From: Pseudofrankia saprophytica
Lineage (GTDB): Bacteria; Actinomycetota; Actinomycetes; Frankiales; Frankiaceae
Assembly: GCF_000235425.2 (NCBI RefSeq)
Contig: NZ_KI912266.1
Span: forward strand, 5,507,482 to 5,571,481
Length of the DNA: 64,000 bases
Direction of reading: 5' to 3'
The translations under genes and the position numbers were made by a program. Below the pieces are notes generated by a model that saw only the letters and a list, made by a program, of their open reading frames with translations, did not search any database and had not been told where the DNA came from. Shown here piece after piece: positions 60,914-64,000 of the stretch (position 1 is the first letter of the stretch; each line of letters starts with the position of its first letter).

Positions 60914-61693
60914 ATGTTCGAGGACAACCAGGTCGCGATCGTCACTGGCATCGGCCCGGGCATGGGCCGCAGCATCGCGCTGGGTTTCGCCCGCCGCGGC
61001 GTCGACGTCGTCCTCGCCGCCCGGCAGCGCGCCCGCCTCGAGGCGGTGGCCGACGAGATACGCCAGGCCGGCCGCGAACCGCTGGTGGTGCCGACCGACA
61101 TCACCGACCGGCCCTCCTGCACCGCCCTCGTCGAGGCCGCGGTGGAACGCTTCGGCGGCGTCGACTTCCTGGTCCAGAACGCCCACCACGAGGGTGACTG
61201 GGCCTCCGTCGCCGACGCCGACCCCGAGAGCTGGCGGACGGTCTTCGACGTCAACCTCTACGGGACCCTGTACCTCGTCCAGGCCACGCTCCCGGCGATC
61301 CGCGCGCGCGGCGGCGGAGCGATCGTCCTGGTGAACACCGGCGCGGTGCTGTCGAACCCGCCCAGCCTCGGGGCCTACACCGCTTCCAAGGCGGCGCTCG
61401 CCGCCGTCGCCCGCACCCTGGCGGTCGAGGCCGGGCAGTGGGGCGTCCGGGTCAACGGCGTGTTCCTCGGCGGCGTGCTCGGCGACAACATCCTGCACGC
61501 GGCCGAGCACCAGTCGGCGGCCGAGGGCATCACCGTCGAGGAATGGCTCGACCGGCGGGGCGCCACGCTGCCGCTGCGGCACATACCGACACCCGACGAG
61601 TGCGCCGGCGCCGTGCTGTTCCTGTGCTCGGACCTGGCCGCCGCCGTCACCGGGCAGCACCTGAGCGTCAACGGCGGTCAGTGGACGACCTGA
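60914..61693 (+). CDS. SDR family oxidoreductase
   Basis: A 259-residue classical SDR: VAIVTGIGPGMGRSIALGFARRG (cofactor loop), NAHHEG in place of the usual NAG, catalytic Ser replaced or shifted (VLVNTGAVLS), and Tyr-x3-Lys in GAYTASKAALA. The C-terminus AVTGQHLSVNGGQW is typical. GGAGG lies 5 bases before ATG 60914. It could be a hydroxyacyl-CoA dehydrogenase or enoyl reductase-like member; the odd Ser region is worth noting. Confidence 0.92.
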   Translation: MFEDNQVAIVTGIGPGMGRSIALGFARRGVDVVLAARQRARLEAVADEIRQAGREPLVVPTDITDRPSCTALVEAAVERFGGVDFLVQNAHHEGDWASVADADPESWRTVFDVNLYGTLYLVQATLPAIRARGGGAIVLVNTGAVLSNPPSLGAYTASKAALAAVARTLAVEAGQWGVRVNGVFLGGVLGDNILHAAEHQSAAEGITVEEWLDRRGATLPLRHIPTPDECAGAVLFLCSDLAAAVTGQHLSVNGGQWTT

Positions 61694-61735
61694 CCGTGGG
61701 CGCCAGCCCGCCGGTCAGCCCGCGGTCCTGACCTC

Positions 61736-61774
61736 GCCGTTCCGGTGGACCCCGGCGTGGCCCACCGGAACGGC
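61736..61774. terminator. Strong hairpin between convergent SDR and ACAD genes
   Basis: GCCGTTCCGGTGG (61736-61748) pairs exactly with CCACCGGAACGGC (61762-61774) around a 13-base loop. It sits between the SDR stop (61693) and the ACAD stop (61781) and may end both transcripts. No T-tract follows. Confidence 0.65.
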
Positions 61775-61780
61775 AAGCCT

Positions 61781-63130
61781 TCAGCCGATCCGGCCGTCCC
61801 AGGTGCGGGCGTCCCGCACGACGTCCCGGAACGGCTTGCGCGCGTCGAAGCTCGGCTCCCGGGGCAGCCCCAGGACCCGCTCGCCGATGCCGTTGCGCTG
61901 CACCTCGTTCGTGCCGGCGGCGATGGAGACCATCCGGCCGTTCAGGTAGGTGGTCGCGGGCGCCGTCGCCGACTCGTCCGCGCCCTGCGGCCACAGCAGC
62001 GCCTCCGCCCCGCCGACCTCGACCGTGATCCGCGCCCGGATCGGGGACAGGACGCCGGCGGCCAGCTTGCCGTACGCGGCCACCGCCGGCTGGGGCGCCG
62101 CCGAGCCGCGCAGCTGGGCGCCGATCCGCAGGCCGAGATGATATTGGGCGAAGTCGTTGATGTGGGCACGCGCGATGGCCTGCCGGGCGACCGGGTCCTC
62201 GATCCGGCCGGCGCGGCGGGCGAGCTCGACGAGGTCGGGGGCCAGGTCGCGGGGCTCCGCCCGGGCCGGGCCGAAGCTCCCGGCGCCGCGCTCGTGGACC
62301 AGCATGGTCTGCGCTACCGACCAGCCCTGGTTGATCTCGCCGATGACGTCCTCGTCGGACACGACGACGTCGTCGAGGAAGGCCTCGCAGAACCCGGACG
62401 CCCCGTTGATCTGCCGGATCGGGCGCACCGTGACGCCCGTGGCGTCGGTGGGGACGGCGAACCAGGTCAGGCCGCGGTGCTTCGGCACGTCCCAGTCCGT
62501 GCGCGCCAGGCACATCGCGTAGTCGGCCTGGTGCGCGCCCGTGCTCCAGATCTTCGACCCGTTCAGCACCCACCGGTCGCCCTCGCGGCGCGCCGTGGTC
62601 CGGATGCCGGCCAGGTCGGAACCGGCCTCGGGCTCGGAGTAGAACTGGCACCACAACCGCTCCCCCGCCAGGATCGGCGGGATGTGCCGGCTCAGGAACT
62701 CCGGCGACGCGTGCGCGAGCATCGACCGGGCGATCGCGGTGAACGTGACGTGGCCCGCGCCGCCGAAGTGCGGGGTGACGAAGTCCCGCGACTCCTCCCG
62801 GAACACCCGCTCGTGCTCGGCGCCGAGCCCTCGGCCGCCGTACTCCCGCGGGAACGAGATGCCCGCGTACCCGGCGTCGAACAGCTTGCGCTGCAGCGGC
62901 CTGGCGGCGGCGACCTGCCCGTCGGTGCGCGCCTCACCGCCGTCCTGAACCCCCACCGGCCGCCGCCGCAGGTTCGCGGCCAGCCACGCCCGCACCTCGG
63001 CCCGGAACTCGTCGAGCCCGATCACGCCACCAGTCCCCACCGCACCCGTGCCCGCGCCGCCCGTCCCCGCGCCGCCCGTCACGTCGTTCGTTCTCACGTC
63101 GCCCGCCGCCTCGTCCGTCATCGCTCGCAC
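61781..63130 (-). CDS. Acyl-CoA dehydrogenase, larger subunit type
   Basis: A 449-residue ACAD. The N-terminal 35 residues are a Gly/Thr/Ala repeat tail (GGAGTGGAGTGAVGTGG). The flavin region has QFYSEPEAGSDLAGIRTT and WVLNGSKIWSTGAHQADYAM; the C-terminus has IAAGTNEVQRNGIGERVLGLPRE. ATG 63121 is an alternative that trims three residues. It is immediately downstream of a second, smaller ACAD (6-base gap), forming another pair like 44878/46017. Confidence 0.93.
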   Translation of the reverse strand: MRAMTDEAAGDVRTNDVTGGAGTGGAGTGAVGTGGVIGLDEFRAEVRAWLAANLRRRPVGVQDGGEARTDGQVAAARPLQRKLFDAGYAGISFPREYGGRGLGAEHERVFREESRDFVTPHFGGAGHVTFTAIARSMLAHASPEFLSRHIPPILAGERLWCQFYSEPEAGSDLAGIRTTARREGDRWVLNGSKIWSTGAHQADYAMCLARTDWDVPKHRGLTWFAVPTDATGVTVRPIRQINGASGFCEAFLDDVVVSDEDVIGEINQGWSVAQTMLVHERGAGSFGPARAEPRDLAPDLVELARRAGRIEDPVARQAIARAHINDFAQYHLGLRIGAQLRGSAAPQPAVAAYGKLAAGVLSPIRARITVEVGGAEALLWPQGADESATAPATTYLNGRMVSIAAGTNEVQRNGIGERVLGLPREPSFDARKPFRDVVRDARTWDGRIG

Positions 63131-63136
63131 CCCCGC

Positions 63137-64000
63137 CTAGATCCCGGACAGCTGGCACAGGCGCTCCCGATGCCAGCTCGGGTCGCCGAAGAACGCCGCG
63201 TCCGTCGTCAGGCGGCGCAGGTACAGATGCTGGTCGTGCTCCCAGGTGAAGCCGATCCCGCCGAAGACCTGGAAGCAGCTCTGGGCGAGGTCGACGCCGC
63301 TGTCCCCGACGAACGCCTTCGCCATGCTCGCCGCCTCCAGCCCGTACCCGTCCGAGCCGGCCGGGCCCTCCGACGGCGCGGGCGCGTCCTGCCCGCCCGG
63401 CCCGTCCATGCCGCCTGCCTCGCCGAGGCGCCGCGCCGCGGCCGTCGTGATCGCCTTGCTCATCTCCAGCGCCAGGCTGGTGTCCGCCAGCGCGTGTTTC
63501 AGGGCCTGGAACGAGCCGATCGGGCGGCCGAACGCGATCCGGTCCTTCGCGTACTGGACGGTCATCGCCAGCTCGCGGTCCATCGCGCCGACCGACTCGG
63601 CCGTGGTCAGGACGCAGGCGAGGGCGAGCTGCCGGGCCACCAGCGCGGCCACCCCGCCGGCCGGCGCCCGCAGCTCGCCGGATGACCCGACCGCGACGCC
63701 GTCGAGCTCCAGGCGGACGAACCGGCGGGGGAGGTCCAGCGACTCCAGCGGCACCACCCGCAGGCCGGGAGCGTCCGCGGGCAGCAGGAACTGCCCGAGC
63801 CCCGCGCCGCCGTCGTACCCGTCGATCCCGGCGCCGTCGCCGGCCGCGGCGGTGACGAGATACCAGCCGCCCGGGCCGGCGTCCTCCACGAACGTCGCCT
63901 GCCCGGACAGCCGCCAGCCATCGGCGGCCTCCGTCGCCGACACCGCCCCGGCCGCGGCCGGGCGGCCGACCGGCGCGGGCCGCGACAGCGCCGCCGTCGT
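63137..64000 (-). CDS. Acyl-CoA dehydrogenase, smaller subunit type (5' end beyond window)
   Basis: The frame is open to the edge of the window, so only the C-terminal 287 residues are visible and the start lies outside. ACAD signatures include AKDRIAFGRPIGSFQALKHALADT and QVFGGIGFTWEHDQHLYLRRL. A Gly/Pro/Ala/Ser-rich stretch (MDGPGGQDAPAPSEGPAGSDG) interrupts the helical region at a place where the 44878 protein has only a short EDGRD link. It is the likely heteromeric partner of the ACAD at 61781. Confidence 0.9.
   Translation of the reverse strand, partial: TTAALSRPAPVGRPAAAGAVSATEAADGWRLSGQATFVEDAGPGGWYLVTAAAGDGAGIDGYDGGAGLGQFLLPADAPGLRVVPLESLDLPRRFVRLELDGVAVGSSGELRAPAGGVAALVARQLALACVLTTAESVGAMDRELAMTVQYAKDRIAFGRPIGSFQALKHALADTSLALEMSKAITTAAARRLGEAGGMDGPGGQDAPAPSEGPAGSDGYGLEAASMAKAFVGDSGVDLAQSCFQVFGGIGFTWEHDQHLYLRRLTTDAAFFGDPSWHRERLCQLSGI

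Noticed and set aside
61745..63685. A 646-codon plus-strand frame opposite the acyl-CoA dehydrogenase pair
   Set aside because: It is a shadow frame; both ACAD reading frames carry recognised motifs and codon bias.

Overview
The window is very GC-rich (about 70% or more by eye) and densely packed. It has frequent GTG starts and many ATGA or GTGA four-base overlaps. Its gene families are typical of Actinomycetota: two F420-dependent luciferase-like oxidoreductases, an F420/FMN split-barrel protein, a mycofactocin-type SDR, many TetR regulators and multiple acyl-CoA dehydrogenases. A soil or plant-associated actinomycete with large catabolic capacity (Frankia/Pseudofrankia-like or a mycobacterial relative) fits best, but the genus is inference. 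I saw no rRNA, tRNA, CRISPR array, insertion sequence or phage gene.

Layout. 0-5.5 kb: a membrane protein of unknown role, a DHA2-type efflux pump with a divergent TetR, and a methyltransferase divergent from another TetR around a striking double dyad. 5.5-7.6 kb: an M24-type metallohydrolase and an NAD-dependent formate dehydrogenase. 8.0-10.4 kb: an operon of a SnoaL-like protein, a lipocalin-like protein and two hot-dog (MaoC-type) hydratase halves. 10.4-17.8 kb: a LacI-type regulator, a complete L-arabinose operon (araA, araB, araD) with recognisable operators, then a PAS-GGDEF protein. 17.9-24.3 kb: an F420 oxidoreductase, an EthD protein, two TetR genes and a four-gene operon (amidohydrolase, SnoaL, CMD, TauD/TfdA). 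24.5-29.2 kb: a DrrAB-like ABC exporter with a MerR regulator, then a divergent pair (Fe-S protein and HxlR regulator) whose products both appear to end in an SCP2-like domain. 29.3-37.3 kb: a YdeI protein, an amidohydrolase, an aldo/keto reductase, a PPOX protein, a TetR/mycofactocin-SDR pair sharing an operator, and a VOC/DinB pair divergent from a WYL regulator. 37.3-39.5 kb: two divergent orphan response regulators, one LuxR-type and one REC-SpoIIE phosphatase.

39.5-64 kb is a dense catabolic island: enoyl-CoA hydratase, F420 oxidoreductase, an orphan solute-binding lipoprotein, two amidohydrolase-family proteins, two pairs of acyl-CoA dehydrogenases, two acyl-CoA ligases, a P450, three SDRs, two DapB-like dehydrogenases, an aldehyde dehydrogenase, a zinc alcohol dehydrogenase, a cupin and a VOC protein. 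Together these could hydroxylate, oxidise, CoA-activate and beta-oxidise a hydrophobic substrate such as a terpenoid, steroid-like or alicyclic/aromatic acid. The substrate cannot be read from the sequence. AT-rich TCTAGAT-like elements recur upstream of several island genes and may mark a shared regulon.

Regulatory logic is unusually legible: operators can be proposed for the MFS/TetR, methyltransferase/TetR, LacI/ara, MerR/ABC and TetR/SDR units. Several genes look leaderless, and several convergent gene pairs are separated by strong GC-rich hairpins.
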